Of a stretch of DNA of 64,000 bases, positions 27,290 through 35,361 are shown in pieces. Positions within the stretch are counted from its first letter, which is position 1. The number at the start of each line of letters is the position of its first letter. Origin of the DNA: Sphingomonas sp. AR_OL41 (lineage in GTDB: Bacteria; Pseudomonadota; Alphaproteobacteria; Sphingomonadales; Sphingomonadaceae); contig NZ_JARYTI010000002.1 of NCBI RefSeq assembly GCF_029911635.1, positions 174,678-238,677 of the forward strand, written 5' to 3'. The position numbers were made by a program, and so were the translations under genes. Under the pieces are notes generated by a model. The model saw only the letters and a program-made list of their open reading frames with translations, did not search any database and was not told the origin of the DNA.

Positions 27290-27316
27290 GCCGGCACCTG
27301 CTGAGCAGGTGCCGGC
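27290..27316. repeat. Perfect inverted repeat in the convergent gap
   Basis: GCCGGCACCTGC-TGA-GCAGGTGCCGGC has 12-base perfect arms and a three-base spacer. It has no T-run, so it is not an ordinary terminator. It belongs to a cluster of CACCTG/CAGGTG words between 27155 and 27310. Confidence 0.75.
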
Positions 27317-27357
27317 AGGTCAGCGAGCAGGCGCGGGATTTTCCTGCAATCAACGAT

Positions 27358-27394
27358 AAGAAAGAGCGATGGCGGGCACGCCCTGCGCGCCCGC
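27358..27394 (-). terminator. Terminator-like hairpin after the M1 aminopeptidase gene
   Basis: On the minus strand GCGGGC and GCCCGC arms (27389-27394 and 27372-27377) enclose an 11-base loop, followed by the T-rich CTCTTTCTT. It is located 46 bases past the aminopeptidase stop. Confidence 0.45.
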
Positions 27395-27439
27395 AAGCTC
27401 GCTCCTGCGCCACGCGGCGCGATGATTGAATCAGGGCAA

Positions 27440-30037
27440 TCAGCCCGCGCCGCCGCCCAGCCAGGTCGAAACCGCCGGCTTCAGTCGCTCTGCCGCCTGA
27501 CGCCGCGTCTCAATCAGCGCCAGCGTCCGCTTCGCACCGCCACGCGATGCCTCTGGCAGATTCTTTTCGGCGAACGCCGTCACCTTGGCCGGCATCGCCG
27601 GATCGTTCGACCCGGACGCCAGCCCGACAACGAACCCGGCGCGGGTGCTCGTCTCGAGGAAGCCGTTGACGAGTTCCAGATTGGCGACCGCGAAGTCGAA
27701 CGCCATGTCGGGATGCCGCGACGCAATGGTGGCAAGCAGGCTGGCCTTTTGCGGCGTGGTCAGCTCATCGCCGAGCAACAGGCCGAGCGCGCGCTTCGCC
27801 AGCGCGTCGTCCTTGGCCGCGCCGAGCAGCCGGACATAGCCGTTGCGCGCCACCGGGTTCTTCTCGGCCCGGGTGATCGCCAGCAAGGTTTCCCATTCCG
27901 CCGGCGTCGCGTTGCGCGCGAAGGTGCCGAGGATCGGGCTGCGGATCGCCGGCGGAATCGCGTTCGGGTCCCGCTGCAACCGGGCAACATAGTCGCGCGC
28001 CTTGGTCATCACCTCGGTATCGCCCGTCGCGCCGAGCGAGGCGATCAGCGTTTCGCGCAAATTGGTCACCAGCGGCGATTCGCCCGGCTGCGCGGTGAAC
28101 CCGACACGCGCCATCACGGGTGCGAGCGTGGCGCGCACCCTGGCGCGCAGCGGCTGCTCGAGCGGTGTGCCGCTGTAGAGGCCGATCATGCCGTTCAGGT
28201 CTCCGGCATTTGAAGACCATAGCAAGGCATTGCCATCGACCGGTACCGCGGCCTGCAAAGCGAAATAGCGATCGAGGCTCTGATCGCCACTCATCGCCAG
28301 CGCAAAATCGTCGCCCAGCGTGCCGAGCTGATCGGTCAGGTCGAGTTTCGCGAAGTCACGCACCAGCGCGGCATGGCTGGCATCGTCGTACATCACACGG
28401 ACATAGCTCTGCTTGCCCTGGTTCAGCACCAGCGTGCCGCAACCCTTGACTGCCACCGTGGCAGGCGCCGCACCCCAGACGATCGCGCTGGTAACCGGAC
28501 CGCCGACCACGCCAAGCGTCATCGGCACGTGCCAGGTCTGTGGCTTCTTCGACGCCGCGTCGAGACCGAAGCGCCCCTGCGTCAGCATCGCATTGGTCAC
28601 GCCATTTTCGCAGCGCGCGCCCGTCAGGGTGACCAGCGGCACGCCGCCCTGCAAGGTGAAGTCGTGCGCGACCTGCGCCACCGGCTTGCCCGCAGCGGCG
28701 GCCAGTTCGTCCCACAGCTGGTCGGTGTCGGTGTTGCCGTGATTATATTTTGCCATGTAGCTGCGAATGCCGGCGCGGAACACGTCCGGTCCCAGCGTCG
28801 CTTCCATCATGCCGATCACCGCCTGCCCCTTCTGGTAGGTGATGCCGTCAAACGCTTCGCCGAGCTGGTCGACGGTCTCGACATGGCGAATGATCGGATG
28901 CGTGGCGGCCGTCGCGTCAAAGCCGAGCGCGCCCTCGCGGTCCTGCGATACGGCGGTGGCACGCGCGTTCCAGCTTGGGTTGAGATCGCTGCTGGCCTTG
29001 TTCTCCATCCACGAGGCGAAGCCCTCGTTGAGCCACAGATCGTCCCACCAGCGCATCGTCACGAGGTCGCCGAACCATTGGTGCGCCATCTCGTGCGCCA
29101 CGACGATGAAGATGCGCTCACGCCCGCTCTGCGTCGCACGCTTGGGGTCGAACAGCACCTCGGGCTCGAAATAGAAGATCGCGCCCCAATTCTCCATCGC
29201 GCCGAAGAACTGGCTCGACCCCGGCGCCGCGATCATGTCGAGCTTGGGCAGCGGATAGGGCTGCCCGAAATAGTCGTTGTAATAAGCGAGCAGCTTTTTG
29301 GCCTGGCCCAGCGCATAATCGCCCTGATCAACCACGCCGCGCCGGGTGATGATGCCGATCTCGGTCTTGCCGGCCATCACCGTCTTGCGCTCGACATCGC
29401 CCATGCCGAGAAACAGTAGATAGCTCGACATCACCGGCGACTGCGCGAAGTGATACAGCTTGCTGCCGTCCTTCTGCTTCGTCACCATCGTGGCGGGCAT
29501 GTTGGAAAACGCCGTCTGGTTGCCCGGCGCCACCGCACTGAGTGTAAACTTCGCCTTAAACGCGGGCTCATCCCACATCGGTGCGAAGCGCCGCGCATCG
29601 GGCGCCTCGAATTGAGTCGCGAGCATCCGCGCCGCCGATCCATCGACATTGGTGTAATCGATCGCGAAGAAGCCGGCGGCCGACTTGTTGATCTTGCCGT
29701 CCCAAGCCAGCGCCAACTTGTGCGTCCCGGCGGCCGCTGCCTTAGGGAGCGTTACCGTCAGCAGCTGGTCGGCATCGTTCACAGCAAAGGGCACGGCCGC
29801 GCCGTCGAACGTGACCCGCGAAATCTTGAGTTCGGCCGCGTTCAGCTGGATCGTCGTCGTCGGCTTCTTCACCGCGATCGTCACCGTCTCATGCCCGCTG
29901 AAGGTCATCGCCTTGGCGTCGGGTGCGACGGTGATGTCGTAGCTGAGCGGTGCGACATCGGTGGGCAGCCGACCTTGTGCCGCGAGAGCAGGCGCGGAAA
30001 CGGTCATCAGCAGTAGAGAGGCGTACGCAAACTTCAT
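27440..30037 (-). CDS. M1 family metallopeptidase (aminopeptidase N-like), exported
   Basis: An 865-residue zinc aminopeptidase. Residues 1-20 form a signal peptide (MKFAYASLLLMTVSAPALAA), so it should be periplasmic or secreted. The substrate motif GAMENWG is at 279-285. The zinc site has His315, Glu316 and His319 in AHEMAHQWFGD, with Glu338 in NEGFASW. The C-terminal half is an ERAP1-like helical domain. The frame continues 279 codons upstream but only the ATG at 30037 gives a signal peptide, and it has GGAG nearby. It is divergent from the nitronate monooxygenase gene with 114 bases between. Confidence 0.95.
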   Translation of the reverse strand: MKFAYASLLLMTVSAPALAAQGRLPTDVAPLSYDITVAPDAKAMTFSGHETVTIAVKKPTTTIQLNAAELKISRVTFDGAAVPFAVNDADQLLTVTLPKAAAAGTHKLALAWDGKINKSAAGFFAIDYTNVDGSAARMLATQFEAPDARRFAPMWDEPAFKAKFTLSAVAPGNQTAFSNMPATMVTKQKDGSKLYHFAQSPVMSSYLLFLGMGDVERKTVMAGKTEIGIITRRGVVDQGDYALGQAKKLLAYYNDYFGQPYPLPKLDMIAAPGSSQFFGAMENWGAIFYFEPEVLFDPKRATQSGRERIFIVVAHEMAHQWFGDLVTMRWWDDLWLNEGFASWMENKASSDLNPSWNARATAVSQDREGALGFDATAATHPIIRHVETVDQLGEAFDGITYQKGQAVIGMMEATLGPDVFRAGIRSYMAKYNHGNTDTDQLWDELAAAAGKPVAQVAHDFTLQGGVPLVTLTGARCENGVTNAMLTQGRFGLDAASKKPQTWHVPMTLGVVGGPVTSAIVWGAAPATVAVKGCGTLVLNQGKQSYVRVMYDDASHAALVRDFAKLDLTDQLGTLGDDFALAMSGDQSLDRYFALQAAVPVDGNALLWSSNAGDLNGMIGLYSGTPLEQPLRARVRATLAPVMARVGFTAQPGESPLVTNLRETLIASLGATGDTEVMTKARDYVARLQRDPNAIPPAIRSPILGTFARNATPAEWETLLAITRAEKNPVARNGYVRLLGAAKDDALAKRALGLLLGDELTTPQKASLLATIASRHPDMAFDFAVANLELVNGFLETSTRAGFVVGLASGSNDPAMPAKVTAFAEKNLPEASRGGAKRTLALIETRRQAAERLKPAVSTWLGGGAG

Positions 30038-30151
30038 GGGAGGGACTCCGGGGGGTGAGTGTGTTAGCGCCATAAGGCATCCGCGCGGCAAGGCAAACCG
30101 TGCGCCGATCCGCACGCTGGACAGCCATTTCGGTTGCGCTATGAAACTCGC

Positions 30152-31111
30152 ATGACTCTTCCCGCCCTGTTCGATCGCCTGCGCCTGCCCATCATCGGCT
30201 CGCCGCTGTTCATCATCTCTGGTCCGGAGTTGGTCATTGCCCAGTGCAAGGCCGGAATCGTCGGATCCTTCCCCGCGCTTAATGCGCGACCTCAGACGCT
30301 GCTCGACGAGTGGTTGCACCGCATTACCGAAGAGCTGGCGGCACATAATCGCGACAATCCCGATCGCCCCGCCGCGCCCTTTGCGGTCAACCAGATCGTT
30401 CACAAGTCGAATGACCGGCTCGAGGCGGATCTCGTTACCTGCGCAAAATGGCAGGTGCCGATCGTCATCACCTCGCTCGGTGCGCGCGAGGACCTCAATA
30501 CGGCGGTCCACGCCTGGGGTGGCATCACGCTGCACGACATCATCGATGATCGTTTCGCGCGCAAGGCGATCGAAAAAGGCGCCGATGGCCTGATCGCGGT
30601 CGCTGCCGGTGCCGGCGGCCATGCCGGACGGCTCTCGCCCTTCGCCATCGTCCAGGAAATCCGCCAGTGGTTCGACGGGCCGCTCGCCTTGTCGGGCTCG
30701 ATCGCCACGGGCGGCGCCGTGCTTGCCGCCCAGGCGATGGGGGCCGATCTCGGTTATATCGGCTCGCCCTTCATCGCCACGAAGGAGGCGAACGCGCCCG
30801 AGGCGTACAAGGACGGGATCGTTGCCGGCAAGGCGGCCGACATCGTCTATTCGAATCTCTTCACCGGCGTGCACGGCAATTACCTGCGCCAGTCGATCGT
30901 CGACTCGGGCCTCGACCCCGACAATCTCCCCGAGGGCGATCTCAAGACGATGGATTTCGGAGAGGGGAACAGCCCCAAGCCCAAGGCGTGGCGCGATATC
31001 TGGGGCTCGGGCCAGGGGATCGGCGTGGTCGACAAGGTCGAATCGGTCGCCGACCGCGTCGATCGGCTCGAGCGCGAATATCTCGCCGCCCGCGCGCGCC
31101 TGAAGCTCTGA
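30152..31111 (+). CDS. Nitronate monooxygenase / 2-nitropropane dioxygenase family
   Basis: A 319-residue FMN-dependent TIM-barrel oxygenase that oxidises nitronates. It has the N-terminal LRLPIIGSPLFIISGPEL, the FMN and catalytic region AVAAGAGGHAGRLSPF with the conserved His, and the C-terminal SGSIATGGAVLAAQAMGADLGYIG phosphate-binding part split by normal sequence. ATG at 30152 is preferred over an earlier in-frame ATG. Some members are instead involved in propionate-3-nitronate detoxification or lipid metabolism. Confidence 0.9.
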   Translation: MTLPALFDRLRLPIIGSPLFIISGPELVIAQCKAGIVGSFPALNARPQTLLDEWLHRITEELAAHNRDNPDRPAAPFAVNQIVHKSNDRLEADLVTCAKWQVPIVITSLGAREDLNTAVHAWGGITLHDIIDDRFARKAIEKGADGLIAVAAGAGGHAGRLSPFAIVQEIRQWFDGPLALSGSIATGGAVLAAQAMGADLGYIGSPFIATKEANAPEAYKDGIVAGKAADIVYSNLFTGVHGNYLRQSIVDSGLDPDNLPEGDLKTMDFGEGNSPKPKAWRDIWGSGQGIGVVDKVESVADRVDRLEREYLAARARLKL

Positions 31112-31120
31112 CGCGAAAAC

Positions 31121-31145
31121 GGCGAGCGGGACATGCCCGCTCGCC
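31121..31145. terminator. Strong hairpin between convergent genes
   Basis: GGCGAGCGGG-ACATG-CCCGCTCGCC, a ten-base perfect stem ten bases after the nitronate monooxygenase stop and 52 bases beyond the DUF1465 stop. It has no T-run; it is a likely bidirectional end or processing hairpin. Confidence 0.55.
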
Positions 31146-31196
31146 GCTCCCTTGCCGCTACAGCCCCCCGCAGCGGCTCCCCCAAGCGCGAAAAAC

Positions 31197-31676
31197 CTAG
31201 AAAGCCATTGCCAGCCGGTCGAACATCGAGCGCGCCGGGCTCGGCGCGGCCATCTCGCTCGCCTGCGCGTCGTCCAGCCGCGCGACGCGGCGATAAAGCT
31301 CGGTGCTTGCCGCGATCAGGCTGCGCGCCACCGCGGGCATCGGCCGCGTCGCATCCTCATCACTGATCGGCGCCGGTCCCAGACGTCGCGAGGGATCGAG
31401 CGCATCGCGCGGGGTCATTTCGCCGGCATCGACCGCGCGCTGCGTCAACAGCCAGGCGATGATGTGCATCAGCCGCGTCGTCACCTTGAGCGATTCGCAC
31501 GAAAAGGACACCCGCGCCATCGGATCGAGCGCCTCGCGATCGGCCCGGCCACCCTCGTCGAAATAGGCGCGCGCCTCGTCGGCCAGCACCATGGCGTCGA
31601 CATACAAGGTGTCGATCAGGCGACGATGAAGTCGCGATTCGGAAAGGGGCCAGTCCATCCCGGAAAGGTCTGACAT
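31197..31676 (-). CDS. DUF1465 family protein
   Basis: A 159-residue soluble helical protein of an alphaproteobacterial family. Landmarks are SESRLHRRLIDTLYVDAMVLADEARAYF (quoted in part: RRLIDTLYVDAMVLADEAR), SCESLKVTTRLMHIIAWLL and a C-terminal Met/Ala tail. Function unknown. ATG at 31676 is chosen; a start twelve codons earlier and another six later are possible because no strong ribosome site decides. Confidence 0.85.
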   Translation of the reverse strand: MSDLSGMDWPLSESRLHRRLIDTLYVDAMVLADEARAYFDEGGRADREALDPMARVSFSCESLKVTTRLMHIIAWLLTQRAVDAGEMTPRDALDPSRRLGPAPISDEDATRPMPAVARSLIAASTELYRRVARLDDAQASEMAAPSPARSMFDRLAMAF

Positions 31677-31740
31677 AAACAGGACGTTAACGACATAGCG
31701 CTTGCGCGGCATCGAAACAGGTCGGCCGTCCCAAAGCGGA

Positions 31741-31938
31741 TCAGGCGATGATGTCCGGGATCAGTTGATCTTCCAGCAGCGCAATCTCGTCGCGGAGCCT
31801 CAGCTTGCGCTTCTTCAGGCGGGCAAGCTGCAACTGGTCGGTCGATCCCGTCTCGAACAGGGCGCCGATCGCGGAATCGAGGTCGCGATGCTCGATCCGT
31901 AACATTTCCAGACGCTTGGCGATCAGTGTCTCGTCCAT
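31741..31938 (-). CDS. DUF465 family small coiled-coil protein (YdcH-like)
   Basis: A 65-residue highly charged helical hairpin. The family core LKKRKLRLRDEIALLE is present after a His-Arg-Asp (EHRDLDSAI) segment. Function unknown. It lies 64 bases upstream of the DUF1465 start in the same direction and may share its transcript. It is divergent from a second DUF465 gene across 176 bases. Confidence 0.88.
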   Translation of the reverse strand: MDETLIAKRLEMLRIEHRDLDSAIGALFETGSTDQLQLARLKKRKLRLRDEIALLEDQLIPDIIA

Positions 31939-32114
31939 CGAATCCCCGTGCGATGCGACTTGCTTCGATCGTGCTTGGCCGCCTCGCCCCGCAAAAACAA
32001 GCCGTCGCGAAAATTGCCTCGTTACGTCGCGAATCGCGTCGATTCGGGGAGACTTTTAACTGTCATCATGTTCTACTTTGCTCCCCCCGACCAGCAATGC
32101 AGGAGAATGCATCC

Positions 32115-32270
32115 ATGCAGACCGCGCACTACTCGGCTCTCGAAGCCAAGCACGCCGTCCTGGACCGACAGATCGCCGACGAGACGCATCGGCCGATGCC
32201 AGACCCCGCGACACTCGCGGCGCTGAAGAAGCAGAAACTGCGAATCAAGGAAGAAATGGCCGGCCTGTAA
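32115..32270 (+). CDS. DUF465 family small protein, second copy
   Basis: A 51-residue helical-hairpin protein with the family pattern LEAKHAVLDRQIADE and LAALKKQKLRIKEEM. The ATG at 32115 is preceded by AGGAG at the right distance; an ATG six codons earlier would lie on top of that site. It is the divergent partner of 31741-31938. Function unknown. Confidence 0.88.
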   Translation: MQTAHYSALEAKHAVLDRQIADETHRPMPDPATLAALKKQKLRIKEEMAGL

Positions 32271-32314
32271 GCCGCACGACGCGGTCTCGGCGCCGGCCCG
32301 ACCGGGCGCCGGGA

Positions 32315-32692
32315 TCAGCGACGCGGCATGATCGGCTTGACGTAGACGGGTGTCTTGGCGCCCATGCCGACCGGTTTGCGTGCCAGCATCGGGTCGATCT
32401 GACGGTCGAAGGCAACGCCGATACGCCCGGCCGCCGACCACGCGACCTGGCCGGTAATCCAGCCGATGCCGCGTACCTCGAACTCGATCACCATACCCTG
32501 CTGCAGGATTTCCGAATAATCCGCCATCAGCCCGCCGGGCGACAGGTTGCGCACGCGGATCTGCTGCACGTCGCGTGAGCCGGGCACACGCATGTCGGCC
32601 ATCAGGAAAAGGCTGTCGCGCGATTCCTGACGGTTGCTGGCGGGATCGTCGTTGGCGACGCCGCTGAATGGGTCATTCGAATATTGGTCCAT
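32315..32692 (-). CDS. PilZ domain protein, likely c-di-GMP binding
   Basis: A 125-residue single-domain PilZ protein. The c-di-GMP switch motif R-x-x-x-R is RQESR, and the second motif is NLSPGG, both intact. The barrel continues with VIEFEVRGIGWITGQVAW. It probably relays c-di-GMP to motility or envelope functions. The partner is unknown. It ends convergently, 44 bases from the DUF465 gene. Confidence 0.85.
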   Translation of the reverse strand: MDQYSNDPFSGVANDDPASNRQESRDSLFLMADMRVPGSRDVQQIRVRNLSPGGLMADYSEILQQGMVIEFEVRGIGWITGQVAWSAAGRIGVAFDRQIDPMLARKPVGMGAKTPVYVKPIMPRR

Positions 32693-32792
32693 GGTCCGCT
32701 CTGCATCGACCTCCGTGGCGTGGTGATTAGCCGGGAAATCGTATCGAACTGCTTAAGGACCATGCCGACGACCCGTCGCGGCGCGAGAAAAA

Positions 32793-33254
32793 TCAGTCCT
32801 CGCGCGAGACCTTTTCGTTGCGCTCGTGCCGCTCCTGCGCCTCGACCGTCATCGTCGCGATCGGCCGCGCCTCGAGCCGCGCCAGCGAGATCGGCTCGCC
32901 GGTCACCTCGCAATAGCCATACTCGCCCTCCTCGATGCGACGAAGCGCCGCGTCGATCTTGGAGATCAGCTTGCGTTGGCGATCGCGGGTGCGCAGTTCG
33001 ATCGACCAGTCGGTCTCGCTGGACGCGCGATCGGTCAGATCCGCCTCGCGCAAGGAATCGACCTGCAGCTGCGACAGCGTGCCCTGTGCCTCGCGCAGGA
33101 TCGCGTCTTTCCACGCCAACAGCTTGTCGCGAAAATAGGCCAGCTGACGCGCGTTCATGAAAGGCTCGTCGACACCGGGCCGATAGCCGTCACCGCCACC
33201 GGCGGGCGGAATGAAATTTGCGGATTCGTCGAAGTGATTCAAAGCCGTCGCCAT
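32793..33254 (-). CDS. dksA: RNA polymerase-binding protein DksA
   Basis: A 153-residue secondary-channel factor that works with ppGpp at the stringent response. A coiled coil carries the acidic tip DLTDRAS (Asp72, Asp75, Ala77), so activity is expected. In the C-terminal zinc-finger region only Cys115 of the usual four cysteines remains (YCEVTGE then PIATMTVEAQ). This is common in alphaproteobacterial DksA. The start at 33254 has GGGAGAG upstream; a longer frame is rejected. Confidence 0.93.
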   Translation of the reverse strand: MATALNHFDESANFIPPAGGGDGYRPGVDEPFMNARQLAYFRDKLLAWKDAILREAQGTLSQLQVDSLREADLTDRASSETDWSIELRTRDRQRKLISKIDAALRRIEEGEYGYCEVTGEPISLARLEARPIATMTVEAQERHERNEKVSRED

Positions 33255-33670
33255 CCCCACTCTCCCTCGGTCGGGGCAGCACCATGTAGATATCTTGCCA
33301 CCGACCCCATGGGCCGGCCCTATAGCCATGCCGTCCGCGCATCACAAGCAAGAGAGCAAGCATTTGGGGGCACTTAATTTGTTCAATGCCGCGGCCCACG
33401 ACATTGCTTCACCACACAATCTTGCCATCGACGATTGCCACAGGGTCATGATCACGCGCCGCCTGTTAACCAATATAGCGTGCCATCACGAAACATTAAC
33501 CATGAAAAGCACGGCGGCCCGCGACAAATACCCCGTAAGCATCACTTTCATTTGGTTAATGATGTTGCGCTTAACGCTTTATTTTGCAGTTTGGCGTGAT
33601 AGCGGCTTAACGGCGGCTACGGGTTTACCTCCGGCCACAGTAATAGAGCCGGTAGCGAAAGAACGACGTC
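33255..33670. promoter_or_regulatory. 416-base AT-richer non-coding region upstream of the Ser-rich gene
   Basis: The only AT-rich intergenic region of this size in the window. It contains five TTAA(C) words at 33466, 33496, 33556, 33571 and 33607, reminiscent of CtrA half sites but without the canonical TTAA-N7-TTAA spacing. Open frames in it have no ribosome site. It probably holds the promoters of dksA (minus) and the Ser-rich gene (plus). Confidence 0.5.
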
Positions 33671-34828
33671 ATGTCAGTGCGGATGGCCATTGCTAAACTA
33701 TGCGCGTGCGCATGCGGGGGCGCTCTCGTCGGCGGCGGGGCGGTTCACGTCGCAGAGGGCGCACAAGCCCGCCATTATAACCGGGTCGTCAAGCGGGTCG
33801 TACGACACACCACGACGGTGGCGAGTGCCGGCGGCTCGCGCGTCCGCCGAGTCGTGACACAGACGCGCGCGGCCTGCCCGCCGGCTGTCGTCACGGTAAC
33901 GAGCCAGGGCGCACCGATTCCCCTGCCCCCGTCCTATGCCGAATCCGGCGCGCCGTTCGTTTCCGGCGGCGGCGGTGGCGGTGGTGGCGGCGCCGCGGTG
34001 GTAGGCGGCAGCGGCGGCTTCAGCGGCGGCGGATTTTTCGCTGGCGGCTTCTTCGGCGGCGGATCGAGCGGCGGGAGCGGCGGCATTGTCATCTCCTCGA
34101 CCTCGAGCAGCACCGGTTCCAGCGGGACGTCGAGCGGTACGTCGAGCGGATCTAGCGGCACCGTGATCAACATTTCGTCGACGTCGAGCAGCGGTGGTTC
34201 GGGCGGCTCGTCCAGCTCGACCAGCACCGGCGGATCGTCAACGAGCACGGGCGGCTCTTCGACATCGACCAGCACCGGCGGCTCATCCACCGGCGGCTCG
34301 TCGACCTCGTCGAGCACCGGCGGCTTCTCGTCCGGCAGCACCTCCTCGACCTCCAGCGGCAACGTCTCCTCTGCCAGCGGTGGCAGCTCGGGCAACGTCT
34401 CCTCGGCGTCGAGTGGCAACGTGTCCTCGGCCTCGTCGTCATCGTCGAGCGGCAACGTCTCGTCGTCGTCCTCATCGAGCGGCAATGTTTCCACATCGTC
34501 GTCGACCTCGTCCTCCTCCTCGTCGAGCGGCAATGTCGCCTCGTCCACGTCGAGCTCGTCGAACGGCTCGTCGAGCAGCAACTCGTCGGCAAGCTCGTCC
34601 AACGGTTCGAGCAGCTACGGCTCAAGCAGCCATGGCTGGAGCAGCAATGGCGGCTGGAGTTCCAATGGCGGCTCCAATGGCGGGCACGGATCGAGCGGCA
34701 GCACCGGATCAACCGGCGGTCCGCCCGCCCCCGTTCCGGCACCGCCAATGGTGCTGCTGTTCGGCGCTGCCGCAGCGGCGCTCGTCGCGCGCAAGCGTTT
34801 CGCCAAGCCGACTCGCGTTACCGCCTGA
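33671..34828 (+). CDS. Ser/Gly/Thr low-complexity exported protein with PEP-CTERM-like C-terminus
   Basis: A 385-residue protein. Residues 1-32 look like a signal peptide with AEGAQA at its end. A basic segment (HYNRVVKRVVRH) follows, then a Gly-rich block (residues about 98-138) and a long Ser/Thr/Gly block with repeated SGNVS units. The end is P-rich (PPAPVPAPP) followed by a hydrophobic helix and Arg/Lys residues, like an exosortase-type PEP-CTERM sorting signal. Serine codons alternate TCG, AGC and TCC, so the DNA is not a clean tandem repeat. It is probably a surface or matrix protein. ATG at 33683 is an alternative start. Confidence 0.75.
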   Translation: MSVRMAIAKLCACACGGALVGGGAVHVAEGAQARHYNRVVKRVVRHTTTVASAGGSRVRRVVTQTRAACPPAVVTVTSQGAPIPLPPSYAESGAPFVSGGGGGGGGGAAVVGGSGGFSGGGFFAGGFFGGGSSGGSGGIVISSTSSSTGSSGTSSGTSSGSSGTVINISSTSSSGGSGGSSSSTSTGGSSTSTGGSSTSTSTGGSSTGGSSTSSSTGGFSSGSTSSTSSGNVSSASGGSSGNVSSASSGNVSSASSSSSSGNVSSSSSSSGNVSTSSSTSSSSSSSGNVASSTSSSSNGSSSSNSSASSSNGSSSYGSSSHGWSSNGGWSSNGGSNGGHGSSGSTGSTGGPPAPVPAPPMVLLFGAAAAALVARKRFAKPTRVTA

Positions 34829-34832
34829 CGCG

Positions 34833-35273
34833 TCAGGCGGCGAGCAGCGCCGCCTCGATATCCGATATCGTATGGCCGGTTAGATCCTTGTGGAGCTCGC
34901 CGGTCAGCTTGTCGCTCACCGACGCGTGGTAATGTTTGCGCAGCTCGCCCAGCGTATGCGGTGGCGCGATGACGATCAGCGACTCGAACGAGCCCGCAAG
35001 CGCCCGTCGCTTGAGCAGGTCGGCGGCGTCGGCGGCAAAGCGATCCTCCGCCAATTGGTGAAAATCGGCCTCGGCGAACGAATTCTGCCCGGCGCTGCCG
35101 CGCGCGCCGGCACGGCCTGCGGCGTCGGTCTTCTGGTCATGATCGTCGGGATTACGCTGTTCCTCGGCATGTTCGACGACGAGGTGCGGATGGGTCGAAT
35201 CGCCTTCATTGCGCAGGAACAGCATCTTGCGACCATCGGCGACGAGCACGCAGGCATTATGGCTTAATTGCAT
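34833..35273 (-). CDS. Host attachment family protein (PF10116-like)
   Basis: A 146-residue soluble protein of the family first linked to Agrobacterium host-cell attachment. It has the N-terminal [39 protein letters not shown], and [20 protein letters not shown] with the end HDLTG-type segment [17 protein letters not shown]. It is a small RNase-H-like or eRF1-like fold whose role is unproven. ATG at 35273 has GAGAGG upstream. It converges on the Ser-rich gene with four bases between stops. Confidence 0.88.
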   Translation of the reverse strand: MQLSHNACVLVADGRKMLFLRNEGDSTHPHLVVEHAEEQRNPDDHDQKTDAAGRAGARGSAGQNSFAEADFHQLAEDRFAADAADLLKRRALAGSFESLIVIAPPHTLGELRKHYHASVSDKLTGELHKDLTGHTISDIEAALLAA

Positions 35274-35361
35274 TGGGACGGTCCTCTCGAAAACCCTGCA
35301 CTCAACGCATGGTGGCAGCCACGGGTTGCGTACCGCCAGACCGGCCGCCATAGCGCCGCAC

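Noticed and set aside
30038..30874. N-terminal extension of the M1 aminopeptidase frame
   Set aside because: It crosses the divergent nitronate monooxygenase gene and removes the signal peptide.
33556..33575. Canonical CtrA site
   Set aside because: The two TTAA words are 11 bases apart rather than the canonical seven.
33295..33696. 133-codon plus-strand frame in the AT-rich region before the Ser-rich gene
   Set aside because: No ribosome site, no domain, overlaps the start of a better-supported gene.
33934..34602. Long acidic/Leu-rich open frame antisense to the Ser-rich gene
   Set aside because: It is the mirror of a Ser/Gly codon-repeat gene; composition is explained by the other strand and no ribosome site precedes it.
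34080..34640. Possible CRISPR or tandem DNA repeat
   Set aside because: The repetitive DNA is in frame Ser codons without fixed-length spacers or exact repeats.
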